Shown: piece after piece, positions 1-5,922 of the stretch | Position numbering within the stretch: position 1 is the first letter of the stretch | Layout: the number at the start of each line of letters is the position of its first letter | From: Clostridia bacterium | GTDB taxonomy: Bacteria; Bacillota_A; Clostridia; Oscillospirales; CAG-272 | Reading direction: 5' to 3' | Assembly: GCA_017500625.1 (NCBI GenBank) | Contig: JAFVYX010000245.1 | Location: forward strand, 1-6,801 | Length of the DNA: 6,801 bases | The notes under the pieces: generated by a model | The model's input: the letters and a program-made list of their open reading frames with translations, nothing else | The model's database searches: none | Told to the model about the DNA's origin: nothing | Program-made: the position numbers and the translations under genes

Positions 1-82
1 AGAAACACCATATACAGGAAAAGTAGTACTATTTGAACATAATTATGAAGGTGCTACTACTACATATGGATATCAATTATTT
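1..82 (+). other. AT-rich fragment of an unidentified low-GC coding sequence
   Basis: This stretch is strikingly AT-rich next to a GC-rich remainder. Read on the plus strand from base 2 it is open, and all 27 codons up to base 82 end in A or T, with residues such as ETPYTGKVVLFEHNYEG followed by a Thr/Tyr-rich stretch. Frame 1 hits TGA at 34 and frame 3 hits TAG at 24. The open frame runs on into the GC-rich DNA to a TAG at 182-184, but from about base 83 that DNA is antisense to truB, so only the first 27 codons look like real coding sequence. I do not recognise the protein. The simplest reading is a piece of another genome joined at a contig end; an old insertion or rearrangement is the alternative. 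Confidence 0.5.
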
Positions 83-387
83 GCCTCGTCAAGCGTCGGT
101 CGGGGGGCGTCGGTGGTGGCCGTTACGGTGCCCGTCACGTCCTCGGTGTCGGTCTCAAGCCCGAGCCGCAGGTCGGCAGAATAGTGCTTGTCCCCCGTGA
201 GCAAAAACTCCGAGGCGGCGGTGGCACGGCCGAGCAGGATCGGCAAAACGCCCGTGGCCATCGGGTCGAGCGTGCCCGTGTGCCCCGCCTTGGCCGCGCC
301 GAAAAGGCGGCGCACCCGCGTGACCGCCGCCTGCGAGGTCAGCCCCTCGCCCTTATGGAGAATGAGAATTCCCGATGTCGTCAGCAT
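73..387 (-). pseudogene. truB: tRNA pseudouridine-55 synthase TruB, N-terminal third only (cut at about base 83)
   Basis: TruB isomerises U55 to pseudouridine in the T-loop of tRNAs. The N-terminal family signature is clear: GILILHKGEGLTS, then GHTGTLDPMATGVLP holding the catalytic Asp (residue 41 from the start chosen here), then GDKHYSADLRLGLETDTED with the active-site-region Tyr. The protein is usually about 290-310 residues. Here it ends after about 104, with PTLDE leading directly into a foreign Asn-Asn-stop at 73-81, so the rest of the catalytic domain and the PUA domain are missing. The break coincides with the composition switch, so it may be an assembly chimera rather than a decayed gene. 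ATG at 387 is preferred over ATG at 393 because AGGAAG at 395-400 lies 7 bases from the former and only 1 from the latter. It overlaps the end of alr by 35 bases (41 from the upstream ATG). Confidence 0.85.
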
Positions 388-1561
388 AAACATACTTCCT
401 ATCGATCCGCGGCCCGAGCCGCGCTAAAATTTCGTAAGGAATGGTGCCCGCCGCCTCGGCCAGGCGCGGGAGCGCCTCGGCACTGTCGCCGAACACCGTG
501 GCAAGCGTTGCTTTGCGGCGCACAACGCCCGTCAAAAGCACCGCCGCCGTGTCCATCGATACCCGTCCGATGAGGGGGCAATCGACCCCCGCCACGCGTA
601 CCGTGCCACCCGTGGCCGCCCGAGGCAGACCGTCGGCGTATCCGAGGGCGAGGATCCCTACCGTCTCGCGCCGCTTGGTACGGAAGATGCCGCCGTAGCC
701 CACCGCCTCGCCCGCAGGGAGCGAATAGACCTGTGAGATGCGCGAAAAAAGCCGCGCCACGGGAGAGAGCGGCGGTAGCGCCGCCCCCTCGGGCCCGTAG
801 CCGTAAAGGGCAAGCCCCACGCGCGCGTAGGGAAGGCCAAAGGTGCCGCCTGCGGCAATGCCCGCCGTGGCCGAAAGGTGGGCGCGCGGAGTGACGCCCA
901 GCCGCGCAAGGGCCGTGAGCGCCGCGCGAAAGCGCGCCGCCTGCCGCCGCACCGAGGGCACAAGCCCCGCATCGGCATCGGCTAAGTGCGAGTAGACGTC
1001 GGTCAGGAGAAAATGCGGATCGGCCGCGATCGCCGCCACGCGGCGGACGGTCGCCTCAAAGTCGGCGGAAAGCAAGGAAAGCCCCGCGCGGTTCATACCG
1101 CTGTTCAGCTTGACTGCCACGCGCAGCCGCCGCTCCCCGAGCGATTGCGAAAACGCTTTCGCTTGCGCCGCATCGGCCACCGTCAGGGTGATGCCCGCCT
1201 CGGCGGCGAGGGGCGCCTGCTCGGGCGGAGTATAGCCAAGGACCAAAAGCTCGGCCCCCGAAAGCAGAGGAGAGAGGTCCAGCGCCTCCCGAAGCTCGGC
1301 CACCGCAAAGCGGGAGGCCCCCGCCGCGCGGAGCGCGGTGGCAACGGCGGCGGCACCGTGACCGTAGGCGTTGGCCTTGACAACGCAAATGGGGGTGGCG
1401 CCGTGCGCGGCAAGATGCGCCGCCATGGTGCGGTAGTTGTTGGTAAGGGCGGCAAGGTCGCAAAGGAGCGCCGCGCGCCCGACGTGGGGCAGAAACGCCT
1501 CGCCGTGGGGCAGAAACGCCCCGCCGTGGGGCAGAAACGCCCCGCTTTCTTGGTTCATCAT
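353..1561 (-). CDS. alr: Alanine racemase (PLP-dependent) with a repeat-bearing N-terminal tail
   Basis: Interconverts L- and D-alanine with pyridoxal phosphate, supplying D-Ala for peptidoglycan; cytoplasmic. The 402-residue product has the fold-type III barrel signature CVVKANAYGHG with the PLP lysine at 62, LPYARVGLALYGY with the family's phosphate-side Arg near 247, and the C-terminal domain catalytic Tyr at 289 in GYGGIF, then LGYADG (306-311), GRVSMD (332-337) and YEILARLGPRI near the end. The family core begins at about residue 28 (GRAALLCDLAALTNNY). The preceding 27 residues are an unusual tail made largely of three AFLPH units. The start is supported by GGAGGT at 1565-1570, 4 bases from the first ATG and 7 from the second (1558). 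All catalytic elements are present, so it should be active. It is transcribed divergently from spoIIE, and its end overlaps truB. Confidence 0.95.
   Translation of the reverse strand: MMNQESGAFLPHGGAFLPHGEAFLPHVGRAALLCDLAALTNNYRTMAAHLAAHGATPICVVKANAYGHGAAAVATALRAAGASRFAVAELREALDLSPLLSGAELLVLGYTPPEQAPLAAEAGITLTVADAAQAKAFSQSLGERRLRVAVKLNSGMNRAGLSLLSADFEATVRRVAAIAADPHFLLTDVYSHLADADAGLVPSVRRQAARFRAALTALARLGVTPRAHLSATAGIAAGGTFGLPYARVGLALYGYGPEGAALPPLSPVARLFSRISQVYSLPAGEAVGYGGIFRTKRRETVGILALGYADGLPRAATGGTVRVAGVDCPLIGRVSMDTAAVLLTGVVRRKATLATVFGDSAEALPRLAEAAGTIPYEILARLGPRIDRKYVYADDIGNSHSP
395..400 (-). promoter_or_regulatory. Ribosome binding site deciding the truB start
   Basis: AGGAAG on the minus strand lies 7 bases before ATG 387-385 but only one base before ATG 393-391. 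This favours the inner ATG. The site lies inside the 3' end of alr, so truB is probably translated from the alr message. Confidence 0.55.
1483..1545. repeat. Three tandem 21-base repeats inside the 5' end of alr
   Basis: Copies lie at 1483-1503, 1504-1524 and 1525-1545. The second and third are identical; the first differs at one base (T at 1500 against C). On the minus strand each copy is seven codons, giving [G/E]AFLPH[G/V] three times, at about residues 7-27 of Alr. Because 21 is a multiple of three, slippage would change the tail length without shifting the frame. Confidence 0.95.
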
Positions 1562-1564
1562 CGC

Positions 1565-1570
1565 ACCTCC
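1565..1570 (-). promoter_or_regulatory. Ribosome binding site of alr
   Basis: GGAGGT on the minus strand is 4 bases from ATG 1561 and 7 from ATG 1558. It fixes the start upstream of the 21-base repeats, so the repeat-encoded tail is translated. Confidence 0.8.
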
Positions 1571-1624
1571 GTGGGAGTGCCGCTGCGGCGGCTCCTACAT
1601 CTCTATGCGGAGGGGCTTACGTTT

Positions 1625-1653
1625 ATTCTATCACAGACGAAAAAATTATGCAA
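1625..1653 (-). promoter_or_regulatory. Candidate sigma-A promoter for alr-truB
   Basis: On the minus strand TTGCAT (1653-1648) and TAGAAT (1630-1625) are separated by exactly 17 bases. The -10 matches 5 of 6 consensus bases; the -35 matches only 3 of 6, but its spacer is T-rich. Transcription would start near 1618, leaving a leader of about 55-60 bases before alr. This is a pattern match only. Confidence 0.45.
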
Positions 1654-1749
1654 GAGAGCGCGGAAAGTTTGCTTTTTTGACCCTATCTCGTCACGGGCCG
1701 CCAGGGATATCGCCGCATCTCCAAAAAAAGCCGAAAAGCGCTTACAGGG

Positions 1750-1783
1750 TGCGACAGCTTCCACGCGCCCCCCTCGGTATAAT
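1750..1783 (+). promoter_or_regulatory. Candidate Spo0A-activated promoter of spoIIE (21-base spacer)
   Basis: A perfect TATAAT lies at 1778-1783, 34 bases before the spoIIE ATG. At normal 17-base spacing the -35 hexamer (1755-1760) is very poor, whereas GCGACA at 1751-1756 (4 of 6 to TTGACA) sits 21 bases upstream. TGCGACA at 1750-1756 also matches 6 of 7 bases of a reverse-oriented 0A box core (TTCGACA). Bacillus subtilis spoIIE and spoIIG promoters are known for such overlong spacers and Spo0A boxes near the -35. The start would be near 1790, with a leader of about 28 bases. Confidence 0.55.
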
Positions 1784-1804
1784 AAAGAAGGAAAACGATC
1801 TTTC

Positions 1805-1809
1805 GGAGG
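1805..1809 (+). promoter_or_regulatory. Ribosome binding site deciding the spoIIE start
   Basis: GGAGG is 8 bases from ATG 1818-1820. The reading frame is open back to 1437, but that part is antisense to alr and has no family similarity, so this site sets the start. Confidence 0.85.
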
Positions 1810-1817
1810 TTTTTGCT

Positions 1818-4211
1818 ATGGACGTACAAAAAAGCGCAAGAGAAGCGACGGTGCCGCCCGCATCGCACGGTGTGGCGGCCGCCCTCTTTCCCGAGCTGTG
1901 TGAGAAAAAGGAAGGGCGGGGTGCCGAGATCCTGCACGATGCCCTCGTTTTCGGTGTGGCGATGCTCCTTTCCCGCGCCCACCTGGCGGCGGGGGCCTAC
2001 CCCTTTGGCTTTGCCTACCTCGCCGCCCGTCGTCGGCGGTGCGTGCCCTGTCTTCTTGGCCTCGTCCTCGGCGCCTCCTCGCTGGGGGCGGTGTCGGGGG
2101 TGTATATGGCGGCCTACCTTGCCCTCTTTCTTTTCCGTGTCCTCCTCTCGCTCCCCGTGCCGCGGCGCGCCCTGTTTCCCGTAACGGCCGCCCTGTTCGG
2201 TGAGGGACGGGGCGTGCGCGTGCTTTCGGCCACCCTGACGGGCGCGGGGCTCGGCGCCTATGAGCTTCTTCTGTTCGGCGTGACGACCTACGCCCTCCTT
2301 TTTGCGGCGATCACGGTGCTGGCGCCCACCGCACTCACGCTCCTCTATGCCACGCTCTACGATGCTCCCCTCACGCACACGGCGCTCCTCGGCCGCGCCG
2401 ATCCCGCCGCGTGGCGGCTTTCCCCCCTTGTCGAGCTTTCGGCGCTCTCGCTCCTTCTCTCGCTTGCCTACGCGCTGAAGGAGCTTTCCCTCTTCGGGCT
2501 TTCGCTCTATGCGGCCTTCGCCGTGGCGGTCACCCTCTTTGTTGCCCGCCGTCTCGGTGCGCCGCGCTCGGGCGTTGTCGGTCTTGCGCTCGGACTGGTC
2601 GGGCCGCTGACCACCGCCCCCGCGTACGCTCTGCTCGGCGTGATCGCGGGCCTGCTCTTTCCCTACGGCACCCTGCCCGCCCTCCTTGTCGGCTCGCTCG
2701 GTGCCATCGGCTTTGCGGCCTATGCGGGCGGCCTTTCCGGCTTTCTTTCGCTGGCACCCGAGTGCTGTGTGACCGTCCTTGTCGGCGCACCGCTCCTCGG
2801 TCGGCTTCTCCCCACGCGCGATCCCGCCACGGCCGAGCTTTCGCTCCGCCGCCGCAGCGAGGCCGCCGAGGACGGGGCACGCCCCGAGGCCGACGGCGGC
2901 GACCGCCTTCGTCGCCTCGGTGTCGCGCTCTCCTCGCTCTCGGGAATGTTCTACCGCCTCTCGGACGAGACGCGCCGCCCTGCCGCCGCCGAATATTTCG
3001 TTGAGTGTGAAAAGGTCTGCGCGCGCCATTGCGCCACCTGCTCCAACCGCGTGCGCTGCTGGGAGCAGGGCGAGCGGGTGGCCGAAAAATCGGTCTATCT
3101 CCTGGCGGGTACTCTGCGGAAAACGGGCAAGATCTCAGGGGAGCTTCTGCCGCCCGAGCTTCGGAGCGGCTGCCCGAAAATGGAAACAATACTTGACGAA
3201 ATACGCGAGGAATGTGCCTCTCTGTGTCTGCGGAGACACCGCGGCGACCGCAACGAATTCCTCTCGCACGATTACGCGATGCTCTCGCGCGTTTTGAACG
3301 AGGCCGCCGAGGGCGACCGCCGCGAGGCCACCCCCGATCCCGACGTCGCCGCCCGTCTTACGGCGCTGCTTGAGCGCGAGATCCCCGAGGTCAGCGTGGC
3401 GGTCTTTGGCGAAAGACGGCGGCGCGTGGCTGTCGCCTCTGAGGACGAGGCGCTCCTCGGGCGCGCCGCCCCCCTTGTCCGCGCCGCCTGCGAGGAGCTT
3501 CTCGGCTGCGCCTTCACCGAGCCCGAGCTTGCCGTGCGTGAGGGGGTGGCCACCCTCACGCTGCACCCGCGCCGCCGCTTCACCGCCGAGGTGGCCGAGG
3601 CGAGCGTGCCCCGCACCTCGGACGAGGCCTCGGGCGATCGCTTGCGCTTCTTTGAAACGGCGGAGGACGGCTTTTACGCCCTCCTCTCGGACGGTATGGG
3701 CAGCGGCGAGACGGCCGCCCGTGCCGCCGCCGTGTCGGTGGAGTTTCTTTCCCATATGTTGGAAGCAGGGTGCTCGCGGCAAACGGCGCTCCGCATGCTC
3801 AACAACCTCGTGAGAACGCGCGAGGACGAATGCTCGGCCACGGTGGACCTTTTCTCCTATGACCTCGTATACGGCAACGCGACCTTCATCAAAAGCGGCG
3901 CCGCCCCCTCCTATATGAAGCGCGGGCCCGAGGTCTTTCGCGTGCGCTCACGCACCATGCCTTTAGGGCTCCTAAAGACCCCCGACGCCGAGCGCATCAA
4001 CGTCGAGGTGCACGCAGGCGATATCCTCGTCCTGCTCTCGGACGGCATCGCCCCCGAGAACGAGGACCCCGCCTGGCTCATCTCTCTCCTTGCCGAGGAA
4101 GACGGCACCGACCTACAGGCCTTAGCCACCCGCATCGTGGCGGAGGCGGTATCGCGAGGGGAGCGAGATGATTGTACGGTCGGCCTTGTCAAAATATCCC
4201 TCGCGGGATAA
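1818..4211 (+). CDS. spoIIE: Stage II sporulation protein E (membrane PP2C phosphatase)
   Basis: SpoIIE dephosphorylates the anti-anti-sigma factor SpoIIAA after polar septation, freeing sigma-F in the forespore, and also interacts with FtsZ at the polar septum (known from B. subtilis). The 797-residue product is close to the 827 of B. subtilis. Residues about 40-332 are a run of hydrophobic segments fitting the multi-pass N-terminal domain; about 337-365 is a charged linker; about 366-590 is the central region, including a Cys-rich motif at 397-415. The C-terminal PP2C domain carries DGMGSG with Asp625 and Gly626, LLSDG with Asp742, and the terminal Asp-Asp pair 784-785 followed by CTVGL, the expected metal-binding acidic residues. 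It is a single gene, divergent from alr and convergent with the nth-rnmV-rsmF operon. Its stop codon lies inside a downstream repeat unit. Confidence 0.95.
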   Translation: MDVQKSAREATVPPASHGVAAALFPELCEKKEGRGAEILHDALVFGVAMLLSRAHLAAGAYPFGFAYLAARRRRCVPCLLGLVLGASSLGAVSGVYMAAYLALFLFRVLLSLPVPRRALFPVTAALFGEGRGVRVLSATLTGAGLGAYELLLFGVTTYALLFAAITVLAPTALTLLYATLYDAPLTHTALLGRADPAAWRLSPLVELSALSLLLSLAYALKELSLFGLSLYAAFAVAVTLFVARRLGAPRSGVVGLALGLVGPLTTAPAYALLGVIAGLLFPYGTLPALLVGSLGAIGFAAYAGGLSGFLSLAPECCVTVLVGAPLLGRLLPTRDPATAELSLRRRSEAAEDGARPEADGGDRLRRLGVALSSLSGMFYRLSDETRRPAAAEYFVECEKVCARHCATCSNRVRCWEQGERVAEKSVYLLAGTLRKTGKISGELLPPELRSGCPKMETILDEIREECASLCLRRHRGDRNEFLSHDYAMLSRVLNEAAEGDRREATPDPDVAARLTALLEREIPEVSVAVFGERRRRVAVASEDEALLGRAAPLVRAACEELLGCAFTEPELAVREGVATLTLHPRRRFTAEVAEASVPRTSDEASGDRLRFFETAEDGFYALLSDGMGSGETAARAAAVSVEFLSHMLEAGCSRQTALRMLNNLVRTREDECSATVDLFSYDLVYGNATFIKSGAAPSYMKRGPEVFRVRSRTMPLGLLKTPDAERINVEVHAGDILVLLSDGIAPENEDPAWLISLLAEEDGTDLQALATRIVAEAVSRGERDDCTVGLVKISLAG

Positions 4212-4317
4212 AACCGCGCATCTCTGCGTTGCTCCTCGAAAGCGGCTCGACGTACGTAAGTACGCCTTCGTCCGTGGGCTGTGGTGCGCCTTGATCTGCA
4301 CGATTTTCTCTCCGCGA
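4198..4317. repeat. Degenerate tandem repeat, unit A (overlaps the spoIIE stop)
   Basis: First of two clear units and one faint unit filling the gene-free interval 4212-4503. It opens with CCTCGCGGGATAA (4199-4211, which includes the spoIIE stop), carries GACGTAC-GTAA-GTACGCCT (4249-4267; 5-bp stem CGTAC/GTACG with a 4-base loop), then CGCCTTGATCTG (4287-4298), and closes with TTCTCTCCGCGA (4306-4317). TATCCC/GGGATA around TCGC (4195-4210) can form a second small hairpin. The open frames across it on both strands have no recognisable domains, so it is probably a non-coding intergenic repeat. Confidence 0.75.
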
Positions 4318-4427
4318 TCCTCGCGGGATAATTTCGGCATAAATCACCGCTCGCTCTTCTTGACGTACCTTCGTACGCCTGCGAGTCGCGATCGGCAATT
4401 TCTGCTCGAAATTCTCTCCGCGAGGGG
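4318..4427. repeat. Degenerate tandem repeat, unit B
   Basis: It repeats the 13-base opening of unit A at 4319-4331, offset 120, and the 12-base closing at 4412-4423, offset 106. The central hairpin recurs as GACGTAC-CTTC-GTACGCCT (4362-4380), offset 113, with the same stem but a different loop. The element CGGCAATTTCTG (4393-4404) is the counterpart of CGCCTTGATCTG in unit A. Stem conserved and loop changed suggests that pairing matters. Confidence 0.75.
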
Positions 4428-4503
4428 CAGAGTTTGAGCCTGCGCCTGTGCTTCTCGCCGCGCCTTGTCTGGCACAATTTCCGAGGGGCCGAACTTGCGC
4501 CGT
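4428..4503. repeat. Faint, shortened third repeat unit C
   Basis: It retains CGCCTTGTCTG (4461-4471), matching 4287-4298 of unit A with a one-base gap, and CCGAGGGGC (4481-4489), resembling CCGCGAGGGGC at the end of unit B. The GTAC hairpin is absent; TGCGCCTG at 4441-4448 may be its remnant. Homology is plausible but weak. Confidence 0.4.
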
Positions 4504-4515
4504 GCGCCATTTTAT

Positions 4516-4551
4516 AAAGAAAAAGGAGAGCCGTCGCTCTCCTTTTTCTTT
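4516..4551. terminator. Bidirectional intrinsic terminator between spoIIE and the rsmF-like gene
   Basis: Bases 4516-4530 pair perfectly with 4537-4551: a 15-bp stem whose core is GGAGAG/CTCTCC, extended by A/T pairs, around the loop CCGTCG. Each strand has a T-rich run on its descending arm, continuing past it, so it can end spoIIE transcription on plus and the nth-rnmV-rsmF operon on minus. The left edge of the rsmF-like stop codon is at 4552, immediately next to the stem. Confidence 0.88.
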
Positions 4552-5922
4552 TCATTTCATTGTTCGCAGGCCCTTGGGGTAGTGGTTCTTGGCCACGCCG
4601 CCCGAGAGCTTGACGCCGCCCGTCAGGGCGCCCTCGATGCAGAGGGCGGCAAAGCCGCGCTCACCGTCGGCAGGGGCGGCGATCTCCTCGCCGTGCAGGT
4701 AGGCGGCGGTGCGCTCATCGTCGGCCGAGAGCATCACCTTGCGGCAGAAGTCGGCGCCGAGCGCCGTAAAGGCGTGGTGGTGCGGCAGGAGGGTCCGCCC
4801 TGCCATAGTGCCGAGCGCCACCCCGACGCGCATCGCTGAGGGGGGCGGCAGAGGAAGTCCTGCGGGGGGCGTATACCACCCCTCGCCCGCCATAAAGAGG
4901 GGTGCCTCAAAGCGGCGGCCGAAAAGCTCGGTGAGCGCGGCGCGCACCTCGGCCTCCCCACGGCGGTCGGTCCTCGGGACGGGGGCCTCGGGGAAGGGGC
5001 GGCGGCGGCCGCCCTCGCGGTGCATTAGCGCCAGAAATTGGCCCTCGCCCGCCGCCCTGTGCGGATAAAAGCGGCGCGAAAGCGCGATCGACGGCGGCCG
5101 TCCCGCGCGGACGATGCCGTCGGCCGTGACAAGGCGCACGCGCTCCGAGACGGGGACGAGAGAAAACTCGGGGTGAGCGGTGAGGAAGGCGGTGACGTTG
5201 TCCTCGTTCTCCTCCTCCGAGAAGGTGCAGGTGGAATACAGAAGATACCCGTCCTCGGCCACGGTGGCCGCGGCGGCCTCCAAAATGTACCGACCGCGCT
5301 CGGCGGCGGCGCTGACGGCGGCAGGCGACCACTCGTCGGCGGCGTTTTCGTATTTGCGGAACATTCCCTCGCCCGAGCAGGGGGCATCGACCACCACAAG
5401 GTCGAAGCATTCGGGAAAGCGGTCGCGGACGGCGTCGGGGGCAAGAGAGGTCACCACGGCATTGGCGGCGCCAAGCCGCTCGAGGTTGCCGAGCAGTGCG
5501 CGCACGCGCGAGGCTGAGATCTCGTTGGAAACGAGCACGCCCCCCTCTCCAAGGCGCTCGGAGAGCTGGCCGCTCTTGCCGCCTGGCGCGGCGCAGAGGT
5601 CAAGCACACGCCACCCCTGAATGGGGAAGGGGAGTGCCTCCACCGTCGCCATAGCCGAGGGGTCCTGCATGTAGTACGCCCCCGCGTGGTGCAGGGGGTG
5701 AGCACCGAGGCGCTCCCCCTCGGGCACGAGAAATCCCCCTTCGGAAAAGGAGAGGGGCGAGAGCGAGGGGAGCAGCGTCACCAGGCGCTCCTTCGGCATT
5801 TTTTTCGTAACACAGCGCAGAGCGTGAACGTCGGGCGCCGAGAGAGCGGCCAGAAATTCGGGGTACTCGCTCCCGAGAAGGTCCTTCATTCGCGCAAGGA
5901 ACGCGGCGGGCAGCTGTCTCAT
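4552..5922 (-). CDS. rsmF: RsmF/NOL1/NOP2/Sun-family rRNA cytosine-C5 methyltransferase
   Basis: SAM-dependent enzyme making 5-methylcytosine in rRNA, by family most likely in 16S rRNA; the exact target cannot be read from the sequence. The 456-residue protein has YMQDPSAM (84-91), the SAM-binding motif LDLCAAPGGKS (107-117), VVDAPCSGEGMFRK with the motif IV Cys182 (release of product), and YSTCTFSEEENEDNV with the motif VI Cys232 (catalytic nucleophile). After about 305 comes the RsmF-type C-terminal half, ending in KNHYPKGLR, a tail typical of Firmicutes members. The length fits the family. The ATG overlaps the rnmV stop as ATGA, with GGAGG 7 bases upstream, indicating translational coupling. 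The symbol is by family; RsmB-like or multi-site specificity is the main alternative. Confidence 0.9.
   Translation of the reverse strand: MRQLPAAFLARMKDLLGSEYPEFLAALSAPDVHALRCVTKKMPKERLVTLLPSLSPLSFSEGGFLVPEGERLGAHPLHHAGAYYMQDPSAMATVEALPFPIQGWRVLDLCAAPGGKSGQLSERLGEGGVLVSNEISASRVRALLGNLERLGAANAVVTSLAPDAVRDRFPECFDLVVVDAPCSGEGMFRKYENAADEWSPAAVSAAAERGRYILEAAAATVAEDGYLLYSTCTFSEEENEDNVTAFLTAHPEFSLVPVSERVRLVTADGIVRAGRPPSIALSRRFYPHRAAGEGQFLALMHREGGRRRPFPEAPVPRTDRRGEAEVRAALTELFGRRFEAPLFMAGEGWYTPPAGLPLPPPSAMRVGVALGTMAGRTLLPHHHAFTALGADFCRKVMLSADDERTAAYLHGEEIAAPADGERGFAALCIEGALTGGVKLSGGVAKNHYPKGLRTMK

Noticed and set aside
22..61. AGTAGTA/TACTACT inverted repeat in the AT-rich end as a transposon terminus or terminator
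   Set aside because: Only 7 bp with a 26-base loop, no T-run, and not at the junction; likely chance within a coding fragment.
2..82. Beta/gamma-crystallin-like motif in the AT-rich peptide (VVLFEHNYEG)
   Set aside because: The spacing between the aromatic residues and the Gly is one residue short of the motif, and 27 residues are too few to assign a family.
1483..1545. Tandem 21-base repeats as a CRISPR array
   Set aside because: The copies are contiguous with no spacers and lie in frame within alr.
1437..1817. In-frame 127-codon extension upstream of the spoIIE ATG
   Set aside because: Antisense to alr and across its promoter region; the ribosome binding site and family length support ATG 1818.
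986..1903. 305-codon plus-strand open frame, Arg/Gly/Lys-rich
   Set aside because: Antisense to alr and running into spoIIE; no recognisable domain. Long chance frames are expected in GC-rich coding DNA.
1683..3029. 448-codon minus-strand open frame
   Set aside because: Antisense to the membrane half of spoIIE; low-complexity Arg/Gly/Glu/Lys composition and no motif. It mirrors the codon bias of spoIIE.
3911..4555. 214-codon minus-strand open frame across the repeat array, and smaller ones at 4122-4340 and 4189-4398
   Set aside because: Translations of the repeat units plus antisense spoIIE; basic, no domain, and the competing frames across the same repeats are equally open. Treated as non-coding.
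5038..5517. Plus-strand open frames opposite the rsmF-like gene
   Set aside because: The minus-strand frame has every methyltransferase motif; the plus frames have none.
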